Positions 11,109 through 22,671 of a stretch of 64,000 bases of DNA are shown piece after piece; position 1 is the stretch's first letter, and each line of letters opens with the position of its first letter. The notes below the pieces were generated by a model. That model was not told the origin of the DNA and made no database searches. It worked only from the letters and a program-made list of their open reading frames with translations. The position numbers were made by a program, and so were the translations under genes. Source of the DNA: Amia ocellicauda (taxonomy: Eukaryota; Chordata; Actinopteri; Amiiformes; Amiidae); NCBI RefSeq assembly GCF_036373705.1, contig NC_089864.1:2536501-2600500 (forward strand), in the 5' to 3' direction.

Positions 11109-13207
11109 AATATAAATATATAATTATTATTAATGTATATTAATGCACTGTGTCATTGTTGTGGTTATGTGAATCCATGTATGCACACTAGCTATAAACG
11201 ATTTCCCCTCAGGGATAAAAAAGTGAATCTAATCTAAATGCAGAGATGAATTGGTCAGATTTCTCTTCTCTTCCCATTATCACTCTCTATTGTTAGCCCA
11301 TGCTCTGACAGCGGACTGGTCATTAGCAGGACGACTGCAGCGGCGCTGTGTTCACAGGTGTAATCCTCCTGCACTGTCACTTCATCATCTCACAGGCATT
11401 AGGGGTTTATTTTGTCAGTGTTGACTGCTGCCCTTAATTCAGAATATTCTGTATTTGACATTTCTGTTACTCTAATACATTCATTTGATTCTATCTTTAT
11501 AAAGATTTACTTTTCTTAACATGCAAAATTAAATACTAGTAATTAAAACACAGGAACGAATTCAAGACAATTCATTAAAATGGCACACTCTCTCATCATG
11601 CAGTCAGAGCAGACGCCTGCACTTGAGCTGTGTGTGCAGCAGGGGGCTGTCCTTCCCTGAGGCGGCAGCAGTCAGAAGTGTTTTAATAGTTTTTATGTAA
11701 TGCCGGCCGCAGTGTGTTACACACTGACTGTGTTACACCCTGGAGCTCAGAGGTCGGGCCCGGGCAGCTATCAGGGTGATGCATTGTGGGCAATTCACAG
11801 AAACGTGTGAGTAAATATCAATGTTTTACTGGTTGGATACATATGTGTATATTAATCTATATATCCTATCTCTATGAGTCTCTAGAGCACAGAATACCAA
11901 GATACCAACTTGGTTAAAAAAGTGCCTTTTACCTTCAGTAAACACACAATCCTCATTCACGTTATAGTTCTTAAGCATTTGTATCATTTTTATAATAACG
12001 ACATTAATAATAAGTGAGGCTTATAGAGTAAATCAAAGGTCATCATACATACACACAATAAATTAGCTAAATACAAAAGACTTTTAAATCTAAAAACATG
12101 CATCATGTGTGCTAATACGTATGTGTTAATAATTCACAGTGACGCCTCTCACAGCAGCTGGCAGCTGTCTGTGACAGTAGATGTTGTAGCTGATGTGAGG
12201 ACTTGGCCGCGTCCGGCCCTTAGCCAGTGGAAACGCCCATTTTCACGGCCGCAGCCATCAGTGGAAATGGGGCCTCGGTGTCCAGGTTTTCACCTTCACT
12301 AAGCTACAGCTCTCCTGCCGTTTTGCACCCGTATTACAGTCAATAAAGAAGCAGTGTGATCCGCTGTGGTCGTCCTGTTTGTGTGTCATTTGTGTTGCTC
12401 TCAGGGCTGGCTTCAGTGCCGGTCCTGAAACAGATTGTGTAACATGCTCTGAACGTGTGGATTGTGAACCTTGTGTGGCCTTAAACCCACCAAATGTGCA
12501 TGTGTGTTACCTCTTCCTTCTGAAATAATATAACTTGAATATGTCAGGGCCTTATAGTTCATGATCTGAAAGCTGTGAGGGAGTCTGCGCCCAATCCATG
12601 TTAAGCCCTGTCAGTTAGATACGTTAAATGGTGGCATCTAGCCTGTTGCTGCATGTGAAATATTTCAGAATATATTTTCGCTGCATTACGCATTATTGTT
12701 CCATTTCAACTGTAAATGTGTGGATGTAATGTTTAAGTATGTATTCGCAGGAAGCCATTCAGATGACCACTGAGAGGCAGTGTACACCATGAATAAGTGT
12801 AATCTGTCTCTCCGCAGTGTATTTCAATGGGCTGCTTATACCCGTCACTTGTATAATCTGCCCCTTTGCGTGTGACTGCTATTCTCTCCCACACGGACAG
12901 AGAAGAGACACCGATGAGATTGACACTTTAATCATTGCACCACATAATTATTATACTATTTATATCGCATTAAAGTCTTTCAGTGACTTTATTATTGATT
13001 CTACTCTCAGGGTGTAATTTAATTACTGTTGCATGCCTAGTAAGTTGGGCAACAATGGCTACGTGCAAATCAAGGAAAAAAGGAGCTGAAACAAGAGTCA
13101 CTGTCCATCAAGGTCTGCACCAGACTCACTCGTACTCTTCACACGTTGAATCAAATCCCCATGAATGTTAACACACACCTTGTTGCGTCACGCACTGACG
13201 CGTTTCA
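10751..13207. other. Non-coding region, no gene seen
   Basis: Contains a TG/TA run at about 11,078-11,110 and an AATAAA at about 12,344 that is too far downstream to assign to the receptor gene. The segment 12,180-12,300 includes a CAGTGGAAAC-type motif also present near 51,900-51,975, suggesting an unclassified interspersed repeat. Confidence 0.4.
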
Positions 13208-13580
13208 CAAGGGACCGGTGCGTTTTCATGCACTTTGAGGCCGAGTCAAGAAGAGGGGCTACGTTTTCACCCTCAAAACTATGAGCCCGTCCACATATGA
13301 GTGAACACGCTGGGGCGGCCCACATCCCCAGTGTGACCAGGTCCTTCTGCCTGGAAGGATCTGTGTTCGTTTGTAGACCAGGCCTTGCACCTTAACTGGA
13401 AAGATCTTGGTCCCTGGATGAGAGGCTGGTTGTGCCTGCTGTGGTTGTCGCCCAGAACAGGATCTGCAGTTTTGGTCCGACTTGTGCAGAAGGACCCTCG
13501 GTGGCGGCGTGTTGTGCGGCTCAGAGCGGCTGAGAGGAAACGGGCGCTTCAACCCTGACGTGAGTTGTGCGCTACCGCGT
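13208..13580 (+). repeat. 370-bp duplicated segment, copy 1
   Basis: Nearly identical to 48,565-48,935 in the same orientation. Its last part (13,493-13,580) is also present inverted at about 24,770-24,845, at the outer end of the right arm of the inverted duplication. An open minus strand frame at 13,552-13,259 is simply shared by the copies and has no family match. The segment sits upstream of a + strand leader+V unit in both places. Confidence 0.85.
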
Positions 13581-13692
13581 GTTTAATGAAAACCTGCGCT
13601 CCTGTGTCTATGCATGTTAATGGGTCTGTGATGGATGCAATAGCACTAGTATGTACAGCAGTCGCTGTAAATCTGTCTTTCACACGAGTGGG

Positions 13693-13694
<2 letters not shown>

Positions 13695-13763
<69 letters not shown>
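13695..13763. repeat. (AT)n microsatellite
   Basis: About 35 uninterrupted AT dinucleotides. It adjoins the CAGGGTTCG end of a hAT-like repeat and is absent from the opposite arm of the inverted duplication. Confidence 0.95.
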
Positions 13764-13765
<2 letters not shown>

Positions 13766-14558
13766 CAGGGTTCGTACCGGTGCTTGAAATCCTTGCAAAT
13801 GCTTGAATTTTAAGGTGGTATTTTCAAGGTTGTGAAAGTGCTTGAATTTTGAATAAAGTGATTGAAAGTCCTGGAATTTTGTGAAATATATATTTAAATT
13901 TGGTAATCACTGGCATACTAAATCGGCAATCTGATTAAATGAATAAACTTCTGGATATCACTCCAGTGGTTGGAGAGCCAGTTGATTGCTTTATGACGCG
14001 ACTGCTGTTTGATGCGCCGCTGTGTTTGATGCGTGAAGAGAATAAACGTGATGCTGTTGTGACAGTAAGTGAGCACATACACTGGATATACGTGATTGAC
14101 TCGTAGAACTGTGTGCTCTATTTTACATTTGCTCGTTGAATGTACATGGAAGTTCAATAAAGAAAAATATTGATGTAGTTGTTTATGTTTTGCATATTTA
14201 AAACAATTCACTAAACCTTTAATTCAAACTGAAGTTACTGTGTACTGGTGGTCACTAATTTTGACTGATTTAAAGATGGATTTATATTGATTTAATATCA
14301 ACCTGATTTGAGCCAGGTAACCACACAATGCCAAGTGTGAAGGCTCTCATGAAACATGTTTGGTGTTCAGCATAATCGCATCTAATAGTGTGGTGAAATG
14401 ATAATTTCATGTGCTTAGTTTGGTGCAGACAAGTGTGCATTTTAGATGACAAGGTTTAGTTTACCAAGGCTGCGAGGTCCTGGAAAAGCTTTGACCAGGC
14501 ACCTTGAAAGTACTTGAAAAGTGCTTGAATTTGACTTTTGAAAAGCTGTATGAACCTG
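13766..14558. mobile_element. Possible non-autonomous hAT-like element
   Basis: It begins CAGGGTTCGTAC and ends with a similar inverted sequence (reverse complement CAGGTTCATACAGC). Both ends are followed internally by CTTGAAA/GCTTGAATTT-type motifs that recur at 13,785-13,880 and 14,500-14,545. CAGGG termini are typical of hAT elements. I could not find matching 8-bp target duplications, because one side is the AT microsatellite. The inverted copy at about 24,108-24,660 lacks the first 235 bp or so. No transposase gene is present. Confidence 0.45.
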
Positions 14559-15982
14559 GTGTGTGCACCTGTAGCGCAGCACTGTGTGCAGTGTTAGTGA
14601 GGCGCCGCTGCGCTGTAGGCGCGGTGTTTCTATCGCAGACTGCAGCGCCAGCGAGCCAGGACTGCGAAGTATTTCCTGCAAAAGACGTGCCTTTGTTTGT
14701 AGTGAGCGATTTCCGCTCAAGAGAGCAATCTAAACCAAGCTACACAATCATGTGAAATGTGATTTACCACTAGGCGGTGTGTAGAAATGCGTTGGATATA
14801 CAGCTCGATTATCCCCTTTAAACTAGCACGGCAGGGCTGCGTGTGCGTTCACTTCGCTTCTGGTTGTAATTGACTTCTGTTTTCTTATTTTTGTAGTAAT
14901 CTATATATTACTAACGTTGTCATTCACATTGAAAACATGTTGCATTAAGCTTTGTATATGCATGTGTGTAGGCTATATACACGTGTATATAGAGGGGTGT
15001 AAATATTGTATATGCTATTGTTATTTACAATTTGCAATTGGTTTCTATTATAATGTACCTTTCTATCTTAACGCACTTTAAACTGTCTACAAAGTCTTTG
15101 TATTATTTTCATGCATTTCTTGCTGTCAATGTATCAAACTAACTTTACAGATTTTATGTGTTTTCTGGAATTTGAGGGAGAAAACCTGAAAATTAAAAAC
15201 ATTAGAACATATTTAATAGGGCCCTACTTGGCTAACAAGCTCACTTAATACATAGATGGTTAACATCGGGTAGTTATCCAACCACACAGATAAAGCTAGC
15301 TAATGTCACCCATAACCAAAAGTTTAGTTTTTCTCAGGTACAGTTTGTATTCGTTGACATTGCAGCTAATTTTCACTGGGGTCTGTAGCTACTGTGAAGC
15401 TAGATTATGGAGTTATAAAGCAGTAACAGCCCTTTCACATCTAGTTTAGGCAATATGTTCTTCTGATTTAGTAAAACCGAGCGCTTTACAGACTGGTAAA
15501 CGTACAGCAAAATAAAAGGTCATCTTAATAGGGTCTTTCTGTGACATCGACAACACTGTGCATTATTAGGTGTCAATGTGTACAGAGCCAACATGGAGAT
15601 AAACCTTGATTAAGTCAAGATGAGAAATTAGGAAGTTTGATCAGCCATTTTTATTTTAGAAACGTTTACAGAACATCTAAATAAAATGGAATAACCATGT
15701 TCTAGGAATGCAGACTTCTAGAAACATTAATAACGTTGATCAAACAAACATAAAATGTAATTCTGAGGGATTACACTCACTTGACATTTATTTTCGCTTT
15801 AATTTCTTTAGGGTATGGGTTATATTTCTATTATGTGTGTCTGTATGTAATGCACAGTAATGAGGCTAATATTCAAACTCGGACCCCCTCTAATCCTGTC
15901 CCTATTTCTACCTATATGTTGGTCCCTGTGCCCGGTGTTCAGCTGCCCTGTGATTCAGTCTGTTTGTGTTTCTCTTTCACAG

Positions 15983-16821
15983 AGTCACCATGCAACTAAT
16001 TCTTTTCATGGCGACTTTTCTGACAAAAGGTGAGTTTCCATTGAAGTGTTTATTGTTCGGATTTCACCTCTGTTTCAGTTTTATTCCTGCCCCTGCATTT
16101 CTCACAGCTCATACTGGGAGACGCACTGGGCCTCTCGCCTCACTGGCTCAAGTGACACACAGACTGAGCTGCAATAACCCTCTCACCGACTCTGACTCCG
16201 TCTACATGGGGCTGTTGAGCTGAGCTCCCCCTGCTGGACATGCACAGTGACCGCTCAGTCCACCTCATGTCAGTGGGGTCCTGCTCTGCAACTGTGGAGT
16301 CCAGTCCAGTCCAAGTCAGTTTGACAGCTTGCTCTAAATCGCCAGTCTCTACAGTCCGAGTCCTTTATAGGCACTGAAGGGAAATCTGGTGCTCGAGGGC
16401 TGCCTGCTGTTGAGGTGGTTGTTCTCAGTGGAGTCTAATTGACTGCTTTGATTTATATATTGTCTGTGTCTTCATTCCCCCCTCCCAGTGTCCTCTGTTC
16501 CTGTCCCAGTGTCTGTATCAGTGGGGGACTCTGTCTCTCTCCCCTGTGATGGAGCTGCAGCTGCTGGGATCCCTGAGGAGGAACTCTACATCCAGTGGAG
16601 GACATCCAGTCAGGATGTGTGGGTGTTCAGCAGTGGATCAGTGTTTCCAGGCCCAGGGTTCGAGGGCAGAGCTGAGGTCCCCATAGAGAGGATCAGACAG
16701 GGGGACTGCTCTCTGACCGTCCACAACATCTCCTTCTCTGATGAACAGGTCTATGTGTGTTTATATGAGGGTAAGGAGAATGACATGGAGTTCCTGGGAC
16801 AAAGTCATCTTGCTGTTACAG
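15983..16821 (+). CDS. Ig receptor unit, leader plus V-type domain only
   Basis: Leader exon 15,983-16,029 (acceptor CTTTCACAG; ATG 15,990; MQLILFMATFLTK; donor GTGAGT) joins in phase 1 to V exon 16,489-16,821 (acceptor CCCTCCCAG; donor GTAAGG; 333 nt). The V domain has the B-strand Cys (SLPCDG), a core Trp (YIQWR), the loop FPGPGFEGRAEVP, an N-glycosylation site (HNISF) and the F-strand DEQVYVCLYEG with the second Cys. It is a V-set fold of the B7/butyrophilin/CMRF35-like kind; I cannot assign a named family. No second Ig exon or membrane exon follows before the oppositely directed gene at 19,750. Reading into the intron stops after six residues, so a short secreted form or a truncated gene are both possible. 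Confidence 0.6.
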
Positions 16822-19749
16822 GTAAGGACAGACCATAAGGTATTCTGTTTAAACTACTGTATTACATGTATACTGATAGTTTAGTTTTATTTTTAAACCT
16901 TTGAGCAGTAAGAACATACCAGTTTTTTTTTCTAAGTGAGGTGTGCCTCAGGGAATATTGATGTACTGGAAGGTAATGCAGCACATAGGAAACTACATAG
17001 AACTAGCTACAACTTATTTTTTTAATAATTTGACAACCATACGTCACTGTAATTAATTTAATTTGGTCTGTGTGTCGTTATTTTGGACCCTTTAGGTGTT
17101 GTAGAATAACAGAACAATTAAAGAATAGGTCCAGTCACATAAAAAGCTGCATACCTTTACAAGCTTTGTATTGAGAAGATGCATAACCTGGTCTGATTTG
17201 CACTCTGCAATTAGCAGTCAAAGTGTTATTTAGTTTATTCTAAAGTAAACCATTTGTCAGTGTGTGTCCTGTTAAAAATGGGAGGTAATGAATGTCGAGT
17301 TATTCAGTGCAGCGAGTTCATACATATTGTCAACCAATTTCCCAGAAAAAAAATCTGTATTCTCTCTCTCGCACATTCAAACTTTGAAGTGCTTTATTGG
17401 AATGAAAAACAACGCGTGTTTCCAGTCAGTGTTGACTGATGGATTATGCAGTTCTCTCTAAGAGCTGTCGGCCATAATGCCTTCTCTCTTCTTTCACTGC
17501 CTCATACCGCAGCACCGTGTGACACGTGAGGTAACTGGGGTTGGTGTCTGTCTTTGAGGGAGGGGGTCGTACTGAACTTGGCACGGAGGTCCTGCTTCTG
17601 ACCCCACGCAGGAATCCCGGAGGAATCTCCTCCAGTGTAGAGCTGCATCACCGGAGAAGAATTAGTTATGGGCTGAGGAGTCTGTCAGTTCTGGGGATTG
17701 TCTGAGATGTGCAACAGGAAAAACACGCCTGGGGAAATTTACACATGAAATGCATGTATGCATCTATGTACATATAAAACTTCTCTATTATAGTATACTT
17801 CTCTGCTCTGTTATAAAGACAGCAAATGGTTTGCAGGTGTAGTAAGGAGTTAAAACCCACATTTGCAAAACATTCTGTGACTTCTGTTATTCTGTGATTG
17901 AGAAGATGGACACAATCATCTATAGATATGGATCGCGAGAGAAGAAAAGACGAGGAGGACCGGATAGAAGATGGGATGATGGAATCAGAAGCTGTGACCT
18001 GGAAAAGACATGCTGAGCCTTGACACAGTGGAAACATATGTATACTCTGGGCCAGGAGGGCAGGGGCCCGAGTCCCCTCAGTAGATCTGGGACTGTGTGT
18101 GTGTCGGGACTGCAGTGTGCATCTCTGTGTGTTCATGATGACTGTTGTTTACTGTTAGAGGGAAACAGTGGGTCCGGGGGCCATGGGTACAAGGGGTATG
18201 CTGTTATTGGGGGAGGAGCCAGTCATGGGGCACAAGAACATGAATAGGGGCGCCCCAATCAGAAGTGGAGCAGATTGAAGTAGTTCAGAGGCAGTGGAAA
18301 GTAGTTAGGAGTTGCTCTGTTAAGAAGCTGTTGCTTTGAAAATAAACACTGTTGCAGGAAACACGACTCCCTCCTTCCTTTGTTGATTTGCTTGGGAATC
18401 CACATAGAAACCCTATTTGGCTGCAATATGTGCAAGCAGTCCTATCATATAGTCCCTACAGTGCCGCTCCAGTCTGGGCCCTATAGTTTTGTTTTGACAC
18501 TGTGCCTGCCATTGAGGGGGCAAATAAAACCGCTAGCCTGTTTTGTATCCTCTGCCAATTTGATATTTCTTTCCCAGTAAAGCTTATGCTGAAAGTTAGT
18601 GTTTTTTTTAGTGTGAAAATAAAAATAAGAATTATATACAAACATGGTAAAGGTGTTCAAATGTGTGCCTGGGCTCTTGGGTCATTATATTCAGTGTGTC
18701 ACACAGGGCCGTCTTGGCTCCGCCCCTCCCAGCCAGGCTGCGTGTCTCATCCACAGGGGGGGCGGGGGTCTGTCTCCTAACAAGTGTGGGCCCGCGAGTC
18801 ACACCCGCTACAAGACACCCAGCAGACACAGCCCGCAGTGTTTTATAAGGGCGTCTGGTTCACATAATCCGTTGATGTGTGGGGATTTATATTATCATTA
18901 TTGTAATTCTATTCACATCTTTAGACAAGGAGTCAAGCAATCCCTAAAAACCTACATATCCACACTGTCAGAGGTGCTGCAGAGTGTCAGCAATGCATCA
19001 CACCAGTGCGGCTGTAGTGTGTGACTCCAGTGTGTCTGTGTGGCCATACAGATTAATGGTGGGGGAGCAGTGGGGGGGTCCTGCATCGCTCAGACACACA
19101 GAGGAGCAGCTGCAGAACCAGGGGATGAGGAGAGCAGGTGATTCACTGAGAAGAAAAACACAGACTACAGGATACATCACACCAAGAATTTATACATTAC
19201 AGATAATTTAAAATAGTATAAATACACTTTAGATATTTCTCTCCAACAATTCAATGGCAATATAAAAGCCAGTTCCTATATATAGAAAAAAAACATACAC
19301 ATAAAAGAAAAAGTCATTATATTGCAATAGACCATGTTTCTATGTAAATGTAGTTTAAATTCACTATAAGGCACAGAGTAGTGGTCTGGAAGCACAGTGG
19401 TGTTGAGGCAGACAGGCTCCAATCCCTCTCTCTCTCTGCTATAAAAAGGCCCCAACGCTACAGTAAATCTCCTGTCAAAGATGTTTGGGGCCAAAGTGGG
19501 AAAGGGACACTATTTCATACCGAGTAAAATAAGAGTACTCTGAATATTTTTTTCCTGTTCTACAGTGCAGTTTGACACTCCGTGACCAGAGAGCCTCACA
19601 GCACCATTAGAGACACTATTGCTTATACATGACGATTTGTTTTTTTCTGAACCATCAGAATGTAATAGCCCACAGCTGTAAATGACAGCAGCATTCATAG
19701 TACAAGATGAAAGTGCAGAAGAAATAATGCATTAGAATAAGAGTGAAAA
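16822..19749. other. Spacer between two convergent receptor genes
   Basis: About 2.9 kb with no Ig or membrane exon on either strand. It includes a GC box (GCTCCGCCCC) near 18,719 and several short frames without family resemblance. The expected downstream exons of the + strand unit are missing from it. Confidence 0.5.
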
Positions 19750-22671
19750 TCATAAGCAGCAGAGACTGGGGGCTGGGGGATGGGGGCCGCGGCCGTTCTC
19801 TTGGGGCTGTGCGTTGAGGCCGTTGAGTAGAGGCTGTGCCGTGTCAGTGTGTTTCTCTCCATGTTGAAGCTCCACACTCTGCGGCTCTGGGGCGTCAGCG
19901 TGGCTGCAGGGGTCATTGTGTCCAGGTGTCTCCGTCCGTCTCCCCCCAGATCCCCTCCACTTCCACCACACAACCCCGGCAGCCCCAGCCAGCAGGAGCA
20001 CGAGGGCGAGGGACACCGACACAGCAATGGCAGCTGTGCTGTCCTGGGGGGGATCTGTTTAGTGAAAAACACACAACACATCTCATCACTAATGAGTCGC
20101 ACAGCTCCTTTCATCACAGCAGTGTGTTAGACACACACCATCAATGTCCCTGTGAGAACAAGGACAACAGCAGCGCCCCCCCGAGCCTCACCTGCCACAG
20201 ACACAGACACAGAGACGGTGCTCACGGTGCGGCCGGTGCTGCAGTCCCTCACTGTGTAGTTTCCCTGGTCAGCTGCTGTGAGTGAGCGCAGGGTCAGAGA
20301 GCCGCTCTGCACTGACACTCTGTGCTCGTACCCGGGGCCAGGGCGGCTCGCTGCGCCCCTCTCCACAGCGCACACTGAGACAGAGGCTCCCTCTCCTGCA
20401 GCAGCAAACAGCACCTCCACTGGCTCTGCAGTGAACAGGGGGAGGGAGAGGGCGGCTCCAGACCGCAGGGTGAGGGAGTCTCTGTGAGCTGAGAGGGACA
20501 GAGACAGGACAATATGAAGACATGTCTGTGTCAAGAGTTCATGCAACAGTGACTATTCATTTATTGGCTCATGTTCTTACTCGGCTTTAGTTACACTGTT
20601 GACAATTGACCATCACAAGTAACACACTTCAACCAGTGTTCAAGGTTGTAAAGGCAGAGGAAAATAATCTTTCAGGTCATAGAAGAACAAGGGACAGTAG
20701 TGCAGTATATTACAGCTTATTACCACCATGTAAAATAAGAGAAGATAAAAAATAGGATCTTATTTGCTAAGTCAGTGTGTGTTTCAACACAGGTGGATGT
20801 TACTGGAACTAGAAGGCAGGATCACTGGAGATCTCCGAACACACGCCAATCATGCACTGATCAAAAGGAAACACACAGAAAAACAGTGAACCAGAATAAA
20901 GCTCAAATAATCCAAAAACCGAGAAAAGCTCAAACCATATCAATCCAATCGTACAGAGCACAACATCGCAAGTATCAGTGTAAACTGACTTAATCTACTG
21001 TGTGGCTGCAGGACCCAAGTTCTAAGAAGTCCAGCTCGTCTGTAGTAAAGCGCTGTAGAGTATTCACAAACAAAATAGTAAACACTGGTCTAGGACACAG
21101 AGACCTCAAAGAAACGCAAAATAAACAATCAAAGATTGTTAAAGAAACAGTGGCTGGCACCCCTGGATTCCTCAGTCGATCAGGAGTTTTGCACACAGGC
21201 CCATGCAAGCTGCAGGTGGAACACCGACGAGGAGAGGACCTGAAACAGGGTGCCTCGTCTAACCACAAACGCAATCTCTAGTTCGGGTCATTTTATAGGT
21301 AAGGCAATCTCGGATTAATGAACTCAATCTGAAAAGGTGTGGTTCAGTAAATAATAAAGAGACCTAAAATCTCACCCTCCACAGACACAGAGACGGTGCT
21401 CACGGTGCGGCCGGTGCTGCAGTCCCTCACTGTGTAGTTTCCCTGGTCAGCTGCTGTAAGTGAGCGCAGGGTCAGAAAGCCGCTTTGCACTGACACTCTG
21501 TGCTCGTACCCGGGGCCAGGGAGCCCTGAGCTGTTCAGTAGGACTCTGGGAGATTTAGCAGATCCTGCAGCAGCAAACAGCACCTGCACTGGAGCGCTGG
21601 AGTGGAGAGGGAAAGAGAGATTGGCTCCAGACCGCAGAGTGAGGAAGTCTTGACGAGCTGATGTGGACAGAGACAGCAGGGGGTCAGTAAATCAGTCAGA
21701 CCTGGATTGAAACACTCAGCTTTTGGTCTCTTGTGATCAGAAAATCTTCCACCGTCTGAAAACTATCAGTATACATGTATTTCAGTACTTGAAACAGAAT
21801 ACTTTACAGTCTGTACTTACCTGTTACAGCAAGATAAACGTCTCCCAGGAACTTCATTTCATCATTCGCTCCCTCGTATAAACACTCGTATAGGCCTTCA
21901 TCTGAGAGCAGGGTGCGGTGGATGGTCAGAGAGAAGTCCCCCTGTCTGATTTTTTCTGTGGGGACCTCAGCTCTGCCTTCGAACCCTGGGCCTGGAAACA
22001 GTGATCCACTGCTCAACACCAACACTTCATGACCAGGCATCTTCCACAGGATGTGGAGTTTCTCCTCAGGGATCTCAGCAGCTGCAGATCCATCACAGGT
22101 CAGAGAGACAGATTCCCCCAATGATACAGACACTGGGACAGGAGCAGAGGACACTGGGAGGGGGGAATGAAGACACACAATATATTAATCAAAGCTGTCA
22201 ATTAGACACCAGTGGGAACATCCACCTCAACAGCAGGCAGCCCTCATGGACCAGATTTCCCTTCAGTGGCTATAATAGACTGGCTTAGTTAATCAATAAC
22301 CAGAATGTGCTCAGACTGTAGAGACTGGCGATTTAGAGTGAGCTGTCAAACTGACTTGGACAGGAGTCCACAGGAGCAGAGCAGGACCCCACTGACATGA
22401 GGTGGACTGTGCATGTCCAGCAGGGGGAGCTCAGCTCAACAGCCCCCTGTAGACGGAGTCAGAGTCGGTGAGAGGGTTATTGCAGCTCAGTCTGTGTGTC
22501 ACTTGAGCCAGTGAGGCGAGAGGCCCAGTGCGTCTCCCAGTATAAGCTGTGAGAAATGCAGGGGCAGGAATAAAACTGAAACAGAGGTGAAATCCGAACA
22601 ATAAACACTTCAATGGAAACTCACCCTTTGTCAGAAAAGTCGCCATGAAAAGAATTAGTTGCATGGTGACT
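19750..22671 (-). CDS. Apparently intact Ig-superfamily receptor, V + two Ig + TM (418 aa)
   Basis: Five minus strand exons join in phase 1 without a stop: leader 22,671-22,625 (ATG 22,664, MQLILFMATFLTK); V 22,153-21,821; Ig2 21,657-21,376; Ig3 20,488-20,192; membrane/tail 20,054-19,750 (TGA). Coding length is 1,257 nt. The V domain has SLTCDG, ILWKMPG, FPGPGFEGRAEVP and EGLYECLYEG, so both canonical Cys are present. Ig2 and Ig3 end in TAADQGNYTVRDC and have LSFPL or LSLPL where the B-strand Cys should be, so the usual disulfide is missing. For the last exon, the acceptor AAACAG at 20,055-20,060 keeps the frame and gives a DPPQDSTAA stalk; the nearer CCCCAG does not. The helix (AVSVSLALVLLLAGAAGVV) has no charged residue. 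The 65-residue tail has no tyrosine, hence no ITIM or ITAM, but has a PLLNG dileucine-like motif. The ligand is unknown. Confidence 0.78.
20560..21340. other. Intron between Ig2 and Ig3, unclassified insert
   Basis: The stretch at about 20,770-21,290 is rich in A and C and differs in composition from its surroundings. It may be an old insertion, but I see no ends, target duplication or coding frame that would classify it. Confidence 0.3.

Larger units (their letters stand above)
13493..16250 (+). repeat. Left arm of a large inverted duplication
   Basis: The reverse complement of this arm is found at about 22,415-24,845. Both arms include the leader exon and its upstream flank. Long stretches are identical: the 72-codon frame at 15,781-15,999 equals the minus strand frame 22,873-22,655, and the frames at 14,442-14,755 equal those at 24,212-23,899. 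The left arm carries about 305 bp (13,695-13,999) that the right arm lacks. Past about 16,250, inside the first intron, similarity drops clearly. Confidence 0.9.

Noticed and set aside
13259-13552. 97-codon frame shared with 48.6-49.0 kb
   Set aside because: Identity reflects the duplicated 370-bp segment; composition is not protein-like and no family is recognised.
14442-14755. Overlapping frames on both strands, exactly repeated at 23.9-24.2 kb
   Set aside because: They lie in a hAT-like repeat and its flank within the inverted arms; exact repetition comes from the duplication, not from coding constraint.
19695-20117. Alternative 140-codon frame over the membrane exon
   Set aside because: Shadow frame of the real transmembrane/tail exon; its residues are Pro/Ser-rich without a helix.
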